Assembly (NCBI GenBank): GCA_016124855.1
Contig: WGMX01000024.1
Span: 1 to 64,000, forward strand
DNA length: 64,000 bases
Direction of reading: 5' to 3'
From: Anaerolineaceae bacterium
GTDB lineage: Bacteria > Chloroflexota > Anaerolineae > Aggregatilineales > Phototrophicaceae
A program made the position numbers and the translations under genes. Positions 1 through 8,635 of the stretch are shown here, one piece after another. Position 1 is the stretch's first letter. Each line of letters begins with the position of its first letter. The notes beneath the pieces were generated by a model. That model was not told the DNA's origin. It did no database searches and was given only the letters and a program-made list of their open reading frames with translations.

Positions 1-116
1 ATAAAGACGGTTTACAAAAGGTCTTTAAAGTCCCCTCTCTGCTTGCGGAGAGGGGATTTAGGGGTGAGGTTTCTCTGGTAAATCTGCTCCACCACTTAAT
101 GTAGTCCTACCCGAAC
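1..116 (+). mobile_element. Right-hand part of a MITE-like element, cut by the window edge
   Basis: Bases 1-116 match 30344-30459 without gaps and with a single difference (base 103 against 30446). The segment contains a GC hairpin (arms CCCCTCTC and GAGAGGGG, 32-55) and ends with the same terminal inverted-repeat arm (87-112) that closes the complete copy. The left arm lies outside the window. There is no coding potential in it. Confidence 0.85.
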
Positions 117-585
117 TGTTTTGTGTTGATTTTGTGAAACTTTTGTTCTACAATTTATCTTTGTAATCAACTATTTTGAGAGAAATTTGTATGCCGTTGA
201 CTCGTCGTTCGCCACCCATAAAATGAGTGCAATGATAGCGACGACATGCACAAATTGCATAGCGGCGGACACACGGGGATAATTCGCTGCAAAAGCGTCA
301 TTTCAGCGGCAATGAGTGAGCTTCCCGCCGACACAAAATGTCAATTCAGCGCCTCGCTCTCTCGCGTCCGCCGGTCATTTCGGCGGGAATTATGCAAAAT
401 ATGCAGCAATTGCGAATTTTTCGAATCATTTACTGCAATTCATCACCTTCTTATGGTATCTATTTAGAGGCGAACTCATGCAAGCGATTATGGATGAAGA
501 CTCCGGCGTGAAAGCGGGCATTTTTGTTTATGAAATCCATGCCAGCCGCAGCTTTCCCGGCGACAGCTTACCTGTTTGAACGGTG
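117..585. other. Intergenic spacer, no convincing gene
   Basis: Several short overlapping open frames occur here (246-467, 316-579) but they lack recognisable protein features. The best-looking start is an ATG at 478 behind AGAGG (466-470), which would give only a 33-residue peptide ending at 579. I regard it as non-coding or decayed sequence. Confidence 0.4.
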
Positions 586-1647
586 TTACAAGGGACGGGC
601 TGGAATCGGGAATTTAAGCCCCAACTCCTCGTAATATTCAATAATTTTTAAGTTGAACTTTTCACGCTCGGCTGTGAACAACGGCCACTCAGGAATATTG
701 AGATAACAGCGTACCAGAATCTCGAAACCGTAATCACCAAAATTGATGAAATAAACAATGATTGAATCTTCCTGTACTTTTTCATGGGCTGCCAGCAGCG
801 CGCGGATTCGCGCAATGAGTTCAACAATGTCCTGATGTGAAGCCGAATAGGCCACGCGCAAGGTCGTGTTATACCAGCGTTTATTAAGGCGTGACCAATT
901 TAAAACCGGTGCGGAGGCGAGCTTACTGTTAGGGACTATCACATAAGCTTGATCGAGCTGGCGTACGCGTGTCGAGCGGATGCCAACATGTTCCACTATG
1001 CCTTCAATTTCGCCAGACTTGATGAACTCGCCCACCATAAACGGTTGGTCACCGACAATGGTGGTAAAGCCGAATAAATTTTCCACCGTGTCTTTAGCGG
1101 CTAACGAAAATGCCAGACCGCCCAAGCCTAATCCAGCGACTAAACCACTGACATCGTAGCCCCATTCTTGGATGATGATGACGACAGCCACCGCGATGAC
1201 GATCAATTTAATCGCCGTCCGCATAAAAGGGAGCAGGCGCTCATTAATGGTTAGTCCAGTCAGGCGAAACAATCTGTTACTGGATGGGGCAAGCGCATCT
1301 ACGATCTGGTAAACCGCCAACATCACGGCGATGATGATAAACACCCGCGCCAGATGTACCACAAATACCGACGTGGTAATATCGACGTTCAAAATCTCGG
1401 CGCCAACCAGCATCCCAAAGGCAACAATCAATAAGCGCGCAGGGACCGTAACAATGTCTAGAACAATGTCATCCCAACCGATGTTAGTGCGCTTGGCGAT
1501 GATGTGCAGCGGACGAACAACCAGTGCCGCTAGCAATTTTCGCAGCAGCCAGAACAGCGCCAGCACAACGACTGCCAGCACAACCCGTGTAATGTTATCG
1601 CGCAATGTTGGTGAGAGACGTTCCCAAAATAAAGTGATGTTTTCCAT
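586..1647 (-). CDS. MscS-family small-conductance mechanosensitive channel
   Basis: This 353-residue inner-membrane protein would open when membrane tension rises and release ions and small osmolytes. Four or five hydrophobic helices occupy roughly residues 20-190. The pore-lining helix is the Gly/Ala-rich stretch around 'GLVAGLGLGGLAFSLAAKD'. It is followed by the MscS beta domain, with 'VGDQPFMVGEFIKSG', 'GIVEHVGIRSTRVRQLD' and 'VPNSKL' in the expected order, and by a C-terminal alpha/beta domain. The length is somewhat above E. coli MscS because of one or two extra N-terminal helices. No strong ribosome binding site is visible before the ATG. It stands alone between a non-coding spacer and a small membrane protein gene. 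Confidence 0.93.
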   Translation of the reverse strand: MENITLFWERLSPTLRDNITRVVLAVVVLALFWLLRKLLAALVVRPLHIIAKRTNIGWDDIVLDIVTVPARLLIVAFGMLVGAEILNVDITTSVFVVHLARVFIIIAVMLAVYQIVDALAPSSNRLFRLTGLTINERLLPFMRTAIKLIVIAVAVVIIIQEWGYDVSGLVAGLGLGGLAFSLAAKDTVENLFGFTTIVGDQPFMVGEFIKSGEIEGIVEHVGIRSTRVRQLDQAYVIVPNSKLASAPVLNWSRLNKRWYNTTLRVAYSASHQDIVELIARIRALLAAHEKVQEDSIIVYFINFGDYGFEILVRCYLNIPEWPLFTAEREKFNLKIIEYYEELGLKFPIPARPL

Positions 1648-1716
1648 CGGCAGATTGTACCATATTCGCTGTTACTCCCATGAATATGTCCGAACCTGCG
1701 CCGAATGGCAAGGTCA

Positions 1717-2169
1717 CTAGAGCATCACATGGGTGTTGTTGTCCGCGTAAAGGACGCGAATCGGTGTACCATCTGGTGGGAGTATTTGGTCATTGAGGTA
1801 TTTGTATGGGCGTACAATCGTTTGTTTCCCAAAAATGAGATGCTCATCCGGTGAAGTGAACTTGTAGATATAATCAACGAAGTACAATCCTTTTTCCTGT
1901 GGCTTGTTAAGCCATGAGCCTAGTAAGCGCGGCCTTTGTTCTCTAACCCGAATTTCAAAAATCTGTCCATTTATCAAAATACCATCCCGAACCAAGCGTG
2001 TATAAGCATTGTTGGTTCTCAATGTATGAACCAAACTGAAGATTTCTGTTGGGATCACCCATATGGCACAAACAATCAATGCAAAAGTGAGTGCACTATC
2101 TAGAGCTGTGGTCGAGGGGCGGCCAGAAACGGCCATGTCATATTTCGCTAAAATTGTGTACATCACCAT
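1717..2169 (-). CDS. Small membrane protein, possibly DUF3592-like
   Basis: I do not firmly recognise this 150-residue protein. It has one clear hydrophobic helix near residues 27-48, then a mostly beta-type soluble region with 'VRDGILINGQIFEIRV' and a C-terminal 'GTPIRVLYADNN'. This layout (a helix, then a beta domain in which a variable group is tied to 'V.Y...DP') resembles DUF3592 proteins, whose function is unknown. It is transcribed in the same direction as the MscS gene, 69 bases upstream of it. An 87-codon open frame overlaps its start (2138-2401) in another frame, but I could not show that the two form one broken gene. Confidence 0.6.
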   Translation of the reverse strand: MVMYTILAKYDMAVSGRPSTTALDSALTFALIVCAIWVIPTEIFSLVHTLRTNNAYTRLVRDGILINGQIFEIRVREQRPRLLGSWLNKPQEKGLYFVDYIYKFTSPDEHLIFGKQTIVRPYKYLNDQILPPDGTPIRVLYADNNTHVML

Positions 2170-2451
2170 TAAAAAACAGCAAAGAACAACATGCGTCCGA
2201 AAGGATGCCTTTCCACTCCGTAAACCGTTTGATATTCCAGAGGATACACGCCGAGTTCATAGCGTTGATAAGGTGGATTGAGGGTAAAAAAATCAGGCAT
2301 TGCAGCACCCAATGATTGAAGAACATATTCTCATCATAATGCTGGTATTTGTTTTCATACCCCTCAAATCCGGGCTGGAAACTAAAAAGAGGCTGGCTCA
2401 TATGCCAACCTCTTTCACTAGGATAACCGTAAGGTACGAGTGGATTGACTT

Positions 2452-3288
2452 TTATAGACGGTGTAAAACGGTCTGAATGAGTCGGATACGCCCTTCGCGT
2501 AAATTGAGTAAGAGGTTGCTTAGCAGCGTGCCGAGGTCACTGCCAAGAAGCAAATGTAATCCAAGCGAGTTCATGTTGGCACCGGTTCTTTGTTGGTTGG
2601 CAGCACGCGCTTCTAGCCAAGTCAAGGATTGTTCGGATATGTCCTCCCAGTTTTGCACTTGAAAACCCGTTTGGATGAGCAGCGTTTGTAAGGCATCGGG
2701 CGGAATGAGAAAACTCATGGATGCATCACGCGCCCACATCACTGGAAACTGAACTGGCTGCACGGTTCCGGCCATCACCTCATGCATCACTAACGTTCCG
2801 CCGTGCCGCAGTACGCGGTGAATTTGTGTATATAAACCCTGTTTGTCGGCGATATTCATGGAAGAGTGCTGTGTCCAAACCGCATCAAAAGACTGATCAG
2901 CAAAGGGCATATCGAGCGCATTTCCTTGCTCAAAATGAACGTGACTTGCCAGATTAGTACGCGCCGTCAACATTTCACCGACGCGGCAGTAAGACTCCAT
3001 CAGGTCAAGAACCGTCACGTCGCAGCTATATTCACGTGCTAACAGTCGCGCCGTGCCGCCTAATCCGCCACCGACATCAAGGACATGGTCCCCGGCTTTG
3101 AAATCGGCGAGTTGGGCAAGTTTGAGGCTGGCATCCAGACCACCGACATGAAATTGATCCAGTCCGGCGAGGTCTTTAAGCGCCAGTTCCGCGCCCGCCG
3201 AATCCAAGGTGTTCATGGCGGCGGATACCGCCGTTTCAACATCAGTAAAGGCGTAATGTCGAGTTAAGTCTGCATCCAGTTGGGACAT
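2452..3288 (-). CDS. Class I SAM-dependent methyltransferase
   Basis: This 278-residue cytosolic enzyme should transfer a methyl group from S-adenosylmethionine. The glycine-rich motif I 'VLDVGGGLGGTARLL' lies near residues 69-83, followed by the acidic strand end 'VTVLDLM'. Later come 'GNALDMPFADQSFDAVW' (motifs II/III) and 'LRHGGTLVMHEVM'. The overall form, including the Met/His-rich segment 'WTQHSSMNI', recalls the glycine/sarcosine/dimethylglycine N-methyltransferase and sterol or ubiquinone methyltransferase group. The substrate cannot be read from the sequence. The ATG is preceded by AAGGAG at good spacing. It is a single-gene unit. Confidence 0.9.
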   Translation of the reverse strand: MSQLDADLTRHYAFTDVETAVSAAMNTLDSAGAELALKDLAGLDQFHVGGLDASLKLAQLADFKAGDHVLDVGGGLGGTARLLAREYSCDVTVLDLMESYCRVGEMLTARTNLASHVHFEQGNALDMPFADQSFDAVWTQHSSMNIADKQGLYTQIHRVLRHGGTLVMHEVMAGTVQPVQFPVMWARDASMSFLIPPDALQTLLIQTGFQVQNWEDISEQSLTWLEARAANQQRTGANMNSLGLHLLLGSDLGTLLSNLLLNLREGRIRLIQTVLHRL

Positions 3289-3501
3289 AGTGACTCCTTT
3301 AGTTGATGAGTCTTGGCAAACCTTCTGACGTTACACCACGTTCGTCACACAGATTAAAGGCATGACGATAACGCACCTGTCCAAGCTAATTTTGCCCTTC
3401 CTCTGTTTCTATGCCATCATTAACGCCATCTTGAACCTTTTTGTGGTGTAATGGTATCTATTTTATTGATGTAACCGTCACCTGATTTCAGGAGCTTCCG
3501 C

Positions 3502-4710
3502 ATGAATTCTAACCGACTGCCTCTCATCGGGCTTGTGATTATGATAATCGTGGCTATTTTTGCGCTGGGACTGCAACAGCAGGCCGTTAATGATGCGCGA
3601 ACACAAATGACACGTGCCGCGAGTGCGGATAATGACAAAGGAACGGCTGTGGCGATGGCACAGGCAGCTTCCGGTACGCAGGTGCAGGCTGAGATCGGGC
3701 AGTCTACTGCGCTTGCTGCCGTCCAAGGCGCAAATACGGCGCAAGCGACGGCACAAGCTGCTGCTGGTACAGCTGTCGCTCAATTAGGTGACGCAGGCAC
3801 ACGAAGCGCTCAATTCGCCGCGACCACGACCGCCAACGCCGATGCAGTGCAAGCAACAGTGACGATGCACGCTCATGAACTGGCGACCTTACAAGCTGAA
3901 TCGACTGCGGAGGTCGCAACTTTACAGGGGCAGTTAGTAGGACAGGTGACTATACAGGCGCAGTTACAAGGTCAATTAGGAACGGCTACCGCGCAGGTTG
4001 ATCTGGCGGAGTTTGCCCGTAAGGCCGCCGAAGATGACCGCGCGAATGCGCTTAGCCAATTGTGGACAGTCGGCACACGGCAGGCCGACAGCAGCAGTCA
4101 ACTGGCGACGGCTCAGGTTCTGCTGACCAACGCTCCACCGGCTACGCCCGTTCCGCGCGCAACTGCTACTCCTGAAGTTGGTGCTACCAGCGAAAATGAC
4201 ACTTCGACGAATACAGCGGGTTCGGATGGCACGCTCGGGCAGACGTTCGAATCGTCCGATAAAAAAGTGCAGGTCGGTTATCCGAATGGTTGGTTCGCGA
4301 GAGAAGGCAATAATGGCACGATTACCATCGTCAATGACGAAGCCATGTATACACGAACGCAGAACGCCATTAACCCCGGTCAAATCGAAGTGGATATTCT
4401 GGCGGGTACTTACTCGCAGTTCAATTTGCCCGCCGGCACAACACCCGACAGCTTGATGAAAATCATCACCGATAATATTGCTTCCCAACAGCCGAAGTAT
4501 ATCGTCAGTACACCGGAAGCTATCAAGATTGGGAGCTATACGGGTGTTCAAGTGCTGGTTGATGATGGGGAGAACGATTTGAGTATCAGTGTTCTGCGAC
4601 TGAGTGATAGCGCAGTCGCGTTGGTTTATGGTCTATCAGCAAAAGGCGAAGGAGCCTCCAACGAGGAAGTGATTATGTCGATTGCAGGCAGCCTAACTTA
4701 CATCGAATGA
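3502..4710 (+). CDS. Membrane-anchored protein with long Ala/Gln/Thr stalk and PsbP/DcrB-like C-terminal domain
   Basis: A single N-terminal membrane helix (residues 6-24) is followed by about 190 residues made almost only of Ala, Gln, Thr, Val and Glu. This predicts a long helical or coiled-coil stalk outside the cell. A short Pro/Thr linker (about 214-245) leads to a globular domain from about residue 250 ('FESSDKKVQVGYPNGWFAREG') to the end. That domain has the beta-rich 'P.GW' opening of the PsbP/DcrB-like fold often found in Chloroflexota exported proteins. No catalytic motif is visible and the function is unknown. AGGAG at 3490-3494 supports the ATG at 3502. Confidence 0.75.
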   Translation: MNSNRLPLIGLVIMIIVAIFALGLQQQAVNDARTQMTRAASADNDKGTAVAMAQAASGTQVQAEIGQSTALAAVQGANTAQATAQAAAGTAVAQLGDAGTRSAQFAATTTANADAVQATVTMHAHELATLQAESTAEVATLQGQLVGQVTIQAQLQGQLGTATAQVDLAEFARKAAEDDRANALSQLWTVGTRQADSSSQLATAQVLLTNAPPATPVPRATATPEVGATSENDTSTNTAGSDGTLGQTFESSDKKVQVGYPNGWFAREGNNGTITIVNDEAMYTRTQNAINPGQIEVDILAGTYSQFNLPAGTTPDSLMKIITDNIASQQPKYIVSTPEAIKIGSYTGVQVLVDDGENDLSISVLRLSDSAVALVYGLSAKGEGASNEEVIMSIAGSLTYIE

Positions 4711-4813
4711 CGGGTAGTCTTCCGCCTTTATCCGGTTGTCTGAGAATGCAAGATGCGTGTACAGTAGAAAAAGACTCACTTACACGCATCATTCATTTAA
4801 GGAAATACTGCTC

Positions 4814-5866
4814 ATGACGACACCAGAACCGAATCCGAGCGCAGCCGCACACGAGGACATGCAGCGCCAATGGAAAGAACTCTTTGAAAAAATTAGTTTG
4901 CCGGAAATCAGCCGCACAATAACTGATACCAGCGATAAGCTGCACAAGCTGCCGGAACAAATTGTCCGAATTCGCCAGCGCGGATATGTTTTTGCTTCGT
5001 ATTTGGAACAGAAACGTGATGTGCTGGTCAAACGTTGGGATGACATCAAACGCAATATCCAAAGCGCCGTTCAATCAGAAGCCGAAACCTTTCGCACCGA
5101 ATATAACCGCATCGACAGCTTGATGACCGATTTGAGCCGGCTGCTTTCCAATCCAGCGACCCTTGAAAGTCGGATGCCGCCTATTCGCCAGCGTATTCAG
5201 GAATTGGAAGATCGTGTCGAAGCGACCGAGCGTAAACTCAAAGCGGATCTTGGTTCACTTCCATCTGACACCGATCAAACCCTCAAACAATTGTCGGACA
5301 TCTCATGGTATCTCGACCAAAAAGAGGAGGCCAGCTTCAAATTTTTGGCGAATGAAGCGTTGTTTCTGGCAGCCAAAGCCGAATGGGTTGAAACGGGTAA
5401 GGGCAAGAACGATCCCGATGGTATCCTCTATTTGACCGATCAACGGTTGGTTTTTGAGCAAAAAGAAACCGTTGGCAAAACACTCGGTTTGTTCGGTGGC
5501 AAAAAAGCTCAGGACCTGAAATGGGAAGTGCCGCTGCATCTGGTTGCCGAAGTTAAAGCCGAGAATAAGGGTTTGTTCGGCGGTAAAGATATGCTGTACT
5601 TTACGCTCAAGTCCGGCGCGCCGTTCTCGCAAATCACGGTTGAAGTTAAGGGCGGTGTGGCCTGTAAGTTCTGGGCGGCACAAATTCAACGTATGATTAG
5701 CGGCAATACCAAAGACGAACGCGCTATCCAACCGGATGCCGAAGCACTGGAAGCCATCAAGAAAGCGCCGACTGCTTGTCCATCTTGCGGCGGCACATTA
5801 CCGATGTTGGTTGCTGGTCAAAATCAGATAGATTGTATGTACTGCGGAACCGTAATTCGCATATAG
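4814..5866 (+). CDS. Coiled-coil protein with GRAM/PH-like domain and C-terminal zinc ribbon
   Basis: This 350-residue soluble protein has three parts. The first is a helical N-terminal half (about 10-170) rich in charged heptads. The second is a beta domain around residues 200-310 whose opening 'GILYLTDQRLVFEQKE' is the signature of GRAM/PH-like 'short C-terminal domain' modules. The third is a C-terminal zinc ribbon with two Cys pairs, 'CPSCGGTL' and 'CMYCGT'. An in-frame upstream ATG at 4736 exists. I chose 4814 because AAGGA (4799-4803) precedes it and the upstream codons look like leader sequence. Function is unknown; GRAM and zinc-ribbon modules usually mediate lipid or protein contacts. 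Confidence 0.8.
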   Translation: MTTPEPNPSAAAHEDMQRQWKELFEKISLPEISRTITDTSDKLHKLPEQIVRIRQRGYVFASYLEQKRDVLVKRWDDIKRNIQSAVQSEAETFRTEYNRIDSLMTDLSRLLSNPATLESRMPPIRQRIQELEDRVEATERKLKADLGSLPSDTDQTLKQLSDISWYLDQKEEASFKFLANEALFLAAKAEWVETGKGKNDPDGILYLTDQRLVFEQKETVGKTLGLFGGKKAQDLKWEVPLHLVAEVKAENKGLFGGKDMLYFTLKSGAPFSQITVEVKGGVACKFWAAQIQRMISGNTKDERAIQPDAEALEAIKKAPTACPSCGGTLPMLVAGQNQIDCMYCGTVIRI

Positions 5867-5895
5867 CGATGGCAAAATTCACAGGAGGGACAACG

Positions 5896-6432
5896 ATGGG
5901 AATCGAGCTGCGTGACGTTCTTCCGTCGGATGCACCTTCTTTGGCACACATCTTAATCGAGGCTAACGAACACGCTTTTCGTGGCCTCGTGCCGGATCGC
6001 TGCCTCGAATTTACGGAAGCTGAAAGCACCGCCAATTGGCAGCGCTTTTTCGCCGAGGGATTGCCCGCTAGCGATTTTATGATCGCAGCCATTGTCCCAA
6101 CAGGTGAGATGATCGGTTACATATGGGGTGGTCCAAACACCAAAGAACCGGATTTCGCGGCTGAACTGCGCCAGATTTCGGTGCTGCCCGCCTATCAAGG
6201 ACAAGGGATTGGCAGGCAGTTGGCTTGTCAGCTTGCCCAACGTTTGCTCGAACAGGATTTACACAGCATGAGGGTTGAAGTACTGCGCGTTAATCCGAAC
6301 CGCATATTTTATGAACGCCTCGGCGGCACGTTGTTCTCCGAACAGCCTTATGATTGGGACGGTTTTATCCTGCCCATGCGGGTATATGGCTGGAAGGATA
6401 TTCGTCCACTTCTAAAACAGCACCCAGATTAA
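5896..6432 (+). CDS. GNAT-family N-acetyltransferase
   Basis: This 178-residue cytosolic enzyme should move an acetyl group from acetyl-CoA to an unidentified amine. The acetyl-CoA binding motif A is clear: 'QISVLPAYQGQGIGRQL' carries the Q/R-x-x-G-x-G/A signature near residues 94-110, and 'FYERLGGTLF' near the end is the usual motif B region. AGGAGGG at 5883-5889 sits ideally before the ATG at 5896. The reading frame stays open further upstream, but that part overlaps the preceding gene. Its stop overlaps the stop of the convergent J-domain gene by four bases. Confidence 0.9.
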   Translation: MGIELRDVLPSDAPSLAHILIEANEHAFRGLVPDRCLEFTEAESTANWQRFFAEGLPASDFMIAAIVPTGEMIGYIWGGPNTKEPDFAAELRQISVLPAYQGQGIGRQLACQLAQRLLEQDLHSMRVEVLRVNPNRIFYERLGGTLFSEQPYDWDGFILPMRVYGWKDIRPLLKQHPD

Positions 6433-7181
6433 TCGTCGTCAAAGGTTGCCATTAAGCGCCGATAGGCTTCGTTGAGTGCTTGCATTTGTGCAGTGGCATC
6501 GGGCGCTTTGTTCACATCAGGATGGATTTTTCGGGCGAGATTGCGGTAAGCCGTTTTGACGTCTTCTTCTTCCGCATCCATTGATATACCGAGTACAGCA
6601 TACCATTCAGCTAGTGAAGCAGGCTTCGTTGAGCGCGGCGGTTGTTGGCCGTCAGTATCGGTTTCATAGCGGCGTTTATGTGGAACTTTGTCACTGAATG
6701 TTCCGACTCGCCATCGACCACGAAGAAACGGTGTCTCAACCTCAACCATCGTACCCATCAACTGCCGCATGTTTACCGTTTTGCCATAGCGGATTTCGCG
6801 GTAGGGGCCGATGCGGTCATAATAAATAGGGTAGATAAACAGTTCGCCGCCGAAGATGTCGTATGCCCACAGTTTATCGCCATAGAGTGCCAGCAAAGGC
6901 CACTCCCATTCTTCCACCTCGACCACATGACCTTCAGGTGGCAGCAGCATATCCGCCCACAGAATGAACAGCGTGTAGACATGATGCGCTTGGTTATAGA
7001 CGATAGTATTTTTGATTTCGTAGGCGGGAATCGAACTTTCAATGATATGGATGCTGATGGCTTCACCGGTGGGCAGGCTCAGGTGGATAATGTCACCCCC
7101 GTCTTCGTGGATGACCGCGCCTGCATGTTTCAACTGCCAGACGAGGAATGCACCTGCTCGATATGTGTCAAACCGTACCAC
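6429..7181 (-). CDS. Protein with C-terminal DnaJ (J) domain
   Basis: Residues from about 190 to 250 form a J domain: 'WYAVLGISMDAEEEDVKTAY' is helix I-II and 'RKIHPDVNK' contains the His-Pro-Asp motif that stimulates the ATPase of DnaK/Hsp70. The N-terminal 190 residues are not a domain I recognise; they are rich in aromatic and acidic residues ('VEVEEWEWPLLALYG') and look beta-rich and soluble. The J domain at the C terminus, without a Gly/Phe region or zinc fingers, makes this a class C type J protein. The unknown region probably picks the client. Convergent four-base overlap with the GNAT gene. Confidence 0.85.
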   Translation of the reverse strand: MVRFDTYRAGAFLVWQLKHAGAVIHEDGGDIIHLSLPTGEAISIHIIESSIPAYEIKNTIVYNQAHHVYTLFILWADMLLPPEGHVVEVEEWEWPLLALYGDKLWAYDIFGGELFIYPIYYDRIGPYREIRYGKTVNMRQLMGTMVEVETPFLRGRWRVGTFSDKVPHKRRYETDTDGQQPPRSTKPASLAEWYAVLGISMDAEEEDVKTAYRNLARKIHPDVNKAPDATAQMQALNEAYRRLMATFDDD

Positions 7182-7228
7182 AAATGCCTGCCTGTAGAGT
7201 GCTACCTTCCGGGGATTGGGAATAAAGA

Positions 7229-7252
7229 AGAGGCGTTCGCGTGAACGCCTCT
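7229..7252 (-). terminator. Rho-independent terminator after the acyl-CoA dehydrogenase gene
   Basis: A perfect 10-bp inverted repeat (AGAGGCGTTC and its complement) with a 4-base loop. Reading the minus strand, it is followed by TCTTTATT. It lies 39 bases past the stop at 7291 and before the start of the J-domain gene, so it separates two minus-strand units. Confidence 0.75.
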
Positions 7253-7290
7253 CCGCTTACCCTAAATGTACCCGATTTTGACTGGATTTT

Positions 7291-8463
7291 CTACTTAAAC
7301 AACTCGCGCACGATGATGTTGCGCTGGATTTCGCTCGTGCCTTCGTAAATCTGGAAAATCTTCACGTCACGCAGTAGCTTTTCCACCGGATATTCCTTCA
7401 TGAAGCCGTAGCCACCGAAAACCTGTACGGCATCCACTGCGGCTTTGGTCGCCATATCAGCCGCGAAGGCTTTGGCATAAGCCGGCACTTTCGAGTTGAC
7501 GATACCGGCTTCGACTTGCCAAGCGGCTTGCCATGTCAGCAAACGGGCAGCCTCGTAATTGATTGCCATGTCTGCAATTTTGTGACCAACAGCTTGATGC
7601 TGGTAAATCGGTGTGCCGAAGGCTTCACGCTGCTTGGCATATTTGACCGACTCATCCAGTGCGCGTCGCTGCAAGCCGACGGCAGCGGCTGCCACACCGG
7701 GACGGCTGTAATCGAACACTTTCATCGCCAAATAAAAACCTTGACCTTCTTCACCGAGGCGATTTTCTTCTGGCACTTCGACATTTTCAAAGACAATTTC
7801 AGCGGTATCGCTGGCACGTTGACCCATCTTGTCGAACTTCTTGCCGACCTTTACGCCGGGGGAATTGCGATCAATGATGAAAGCGGTCATGCCGCGATGA
7901 CCTGCATCAGGATTGGTCTTGGCAAACACCGTGAAAAAATGAGCATGGCTGGCATTGGTGATAAATATCTTGGAGCCATTAATCAAGTAGCTGCTGCCCT
8001 TTTTCTCGGCGCGGGTTTGGATGCCCACCACGTTCGAACCAGCGCCCGCTTCGGTCACGCAGTAGGAGACAAATTCGCCTTTGTCTACCAAGCGTTCACC
8101 GAGCCAATAAGCTTTTTGCTTTTCATTACCTGCCAAAATAATCGGCAAATCGCCGAGCGCGTTCGTGCTGATGCTGGTGCTGATGCCTGTGCAGCCGTAC
8201 GCGATTTCCTCAGCAACCAACACTTCTTCAAAAGGTGACGCGCCAACACCGCCGTATTCCGCTGGAATGTTCATGTTGACGATGCCTAGTTCACGCGCTT
8301 TGTGGAAAATGGCTTCGGGGAAGGTGGCGTGTTCATCATAGTCGGCTGCGACGGGGATAATCTCGGAAGCGGTGAAATCCCGCGCCATTTTTTGTAACAT
8401 CTTTTGTTCTTCGGTCAGCGCGAACGAAACGCCTGCTGCTTGTACCTTCGTCATATCAACCAT
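7291..8463 (-). CDS. Acyl-CoA dehydrogenase (FAD)
   Basis: This 390-residue flavoenzyme oxidises an acyl-CoA to the 2,3-enoyl-CoA, as in fatty-acid or branched-chain amino-acid degradation, and passes electrons to an electron-transfer flavoprotein. The signature 'YCVTEAGAGSNVVGIQTRA' is at about 131-149, and the C-terminal signature 'FGGYGFMKEYPVEKLLRD' is followed by 'IYEGTSEIQRNIIVREL'. The Glu in 'YEGT' is at the catalytic-base position of short/medium-chain members, so chain length may be short to medium. GGAGA precedes the ATG. A promoter and palindrome lie directly upstream. No other beta-oxidation gene is nearby. Confidence 0.95.
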   Translation of the reverse strand: MVDMTKVQAAGVSFALTEEQKMLQKMARDFTASEIIPVAADYDEHATFPEAIFHKARELGIVNMNIPAEYGGVGASPFEEVLVAEEIAYGCTGISTSISTNALGDLPIILAGNEKQKAYWLGERLVDKGEFVSYCVTEAGAGSNVVGIQTRAEKKGSSYLINGSKIFITNASHAHFFTVFAKTNPDAGHRGMTAFIIDRNSPGVKVGKKFDKMGQRASDTAEIVFENVEVPEENRLGEEGQGFYLAMKVFDYSRPGVAAAAVGLQRRALDESVKYAKQREAFGTPIYQHQAVGHKIADMAINYEAARLLTWQAAWQVEAGIVNSKVPAYAKAFAADMATKAAVDAVQVFGGYGFMKEYPVEKLLRDVKIFQIYEGTSEIQRNIIVRELFK

Positions 8464-8480
8464 TTTTCCATCTCCAAAAA

Positions 8481-8502
8481 TAATCTAATCTTCGTTAGAT
8501 TA
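8481..8502. promoter_or_regulatory. Operator-like palindrome upstream of the acyl-CoA dehydrogenase
   Basis: Perfect 8-bp arms TAATCTAA and TTAGATTA separated by TCTTCG. The palindrome lies between the proposed -10 element and the ribosome binding site of the acyl-CoA dehydrogenase gene, the usual place for a repressor operator. The repressor is unknown; TetR/FadR-type regulators commonly bind such symmetric sites before acyl-CoA dehydrogenase genes. Confidence 0.6.
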
Positions 8503-8503
8503 A

Positions 8504-8533
8504 ATTATATTGGAAAAATACTCGCCTTGCCAA
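8504..8533 (-). promoter_or_regulatory. Sigma70-type promoter of the acyl-CoA dehydrogenase gene
   Basis: On the minus strand, TTGGCA (8533-8528) and TATAAT (8509-8504) are 18 bases apart, a near-consensus housekeeping promoter. Transcription would start inside the adjacent palindrome. Confidence 0.6.
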
Positions 8534-8635
8534 CCCCTTAAGAATTTACACATTGGTTACACATACTTTACGACCTGCCGCTCATTCCCGTCCTACAATA
8601 AAAAGGTCACAATTACTCAAGGGGAATATTTTACG

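Noticed and set aside
246..579. Overlapping frames of 73 and 87 codons before the MscS gene, and a 33-codon frame at 478 with a ribosome binding site
   Set aside because: No family-like sequence, mutual overlap, and an unusual composition; the short one alone cannot be supported.
2138..2401. 87-codon minus-strand frame overlapping the start of the 150-residue membrane protein gene
   Set aside because: No recognisable domain; the downstream protein already has a complete membrane helix and domain, so it need not be the lost N terminus of a frameshifted gene.
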